Below, one piece after another: positions 61,393 to 61,468 of a stretch of 61,468 nucleotides of DNA (within the stretch, counting starts at the first letter, position 1; the number at the start of each line of letters is the position of its first letter). A program made the position numbers and the translations under genes. Source of the stretch: an uncultured Clostridia bacterium (GTDB taxonomy: Bacteria > Bacillota > Clostridia > UMGS1883); assembly GCA_947629005.1 (NCBI GenBank), contig CANRCD010000011.1, positions 1 to 61,468 of the forward strand, in the 5' to 3' direction. Below the pieces are notes generated by a model that saw only the letters and a program-made list of their open reading frames with translations, was not told the DNA's origin and searched no databases.

Positions 61393-61468
61393 TGGTGGGA
61401 GTTATAGGGCTCGAACCTATGACCCTCTGCTTGTAAGGCAGATGCTCTCCCAGCTGAGCTAAACTCCC
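61393..61468 (-). tRNA. tRNA-Val (anticodon TAC)
   Basis: A 76-nt cloverleaf with encoded CCA: acceptor GGGAGTT with AACTCCC, T loop TTCGAGC, anticodon TAC in CTTACAA. It ends exactly at the window edge; the array promoter, and perhaps more tRNAs, lie outside. Confidence 0.96.

Overview
The window reads as a chromosomal segment of a moderately GC-rich member of the Bacillota, most likely class Clostridia. The reasons are a leucine T-box leader on leuA, RNase M5, a long-form hibernation factor, SLH-domain surface proteins, a single-chain 1238-residue PurL, a MurE with the DNPR motif of meso-diaminopimelate enzymes, Gram-positive style promoters (TTGACA-17-TATAAT) with strong Shine-Dalgarno sites that often extend to GGTGAT, and a dcw division cluster. 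No phage, insertion sequence, CRISPR array or rRNA operon is visible. The content is almost entirely core metabolism, translation and cell wall, with a few accessory genes.

Layout. 1-8.1 kb (minus strand): a tRNA-Lys, a formate/nitrite-type channel, the tRNA methyltransferase MnmM behind an XRE regulator, leuA with its T-box and a coupled membrane protein, a second XRE regulator with a clear operator, a HAD phosphatase, a P-loop kinase and a LUD protein. 8.3-12.7 kb (plus): a secreted NlpC/P60 hydrolase, rsmD-coaD-coiled-coil protein, yebC, and a PBP5-type carboxypeptidase whose ribosome site lies inside the yebC terminator. 12.7-15.7 kb: an SLH-anchored GH5 glucanase, a DUF2383-like protein, a structured non-coding element and an AT-richer GNAT gene.

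15.8-22.2 kb (minus): ilvBNCD under one promoter and ilvA under another; with leuA these supply most of the isoleucine/valine/leucine branch. 22.5-30.6 kb (minus): a cohesin-like SLH protein, purL, radC, an Ig-like SLH protein, rnmV and hpf. 30.9-35.1 kb (minus): a cytoplasmic GH27 alpha-galactosidase, valS and a small membrane protein in one unit. 35.1-39.0 kb (plus): hisD, a divergent HisB-like gene, a HAD phosphatase, an orphan fumarase beta subunit and a DUF1858 protein ending at a strong terminator. 39.0-44 kb: two small plus-strand genes, then a minus-strand unit LamG-GH43, rsmF, ppa with overlapping or abutting genes. 44-48 kb (plus): ftsH, an S24/S26 peptidase, a methionine gamma-lyase-family enzyme and a small nucleoside-deoxyribosyltransferase-like gene.

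48-60.6 kb (minus) is a dcw cluster read mraZ, rsmH, ftsL, a PASTA penicillin-binding protein, murE, mraY, ftsW, murG, murA, divIB, ftsZ; murF, murD, murC, murB and ftsA are absent from it. Its promoter carries three GTGCAA repeats at exact 10-bp spacing, the geometry expected of MraZ boxes. The window ends in a five-gene tRNA array (Val, Asp, Phe, Gly, Cys in transcription order) closed by a hairpin terminator.

I did not find an obviously new defence or mobile system. The most unusual items are the hisD/HisB-like/HAD/fumarase-beta operon, two operator-like palindromes at XRE genes, the terminator-embedded start of the carboxypeptidase gene, the structured element at 14.8-15.1 kb and the micro-ORF region before the tRNA array.
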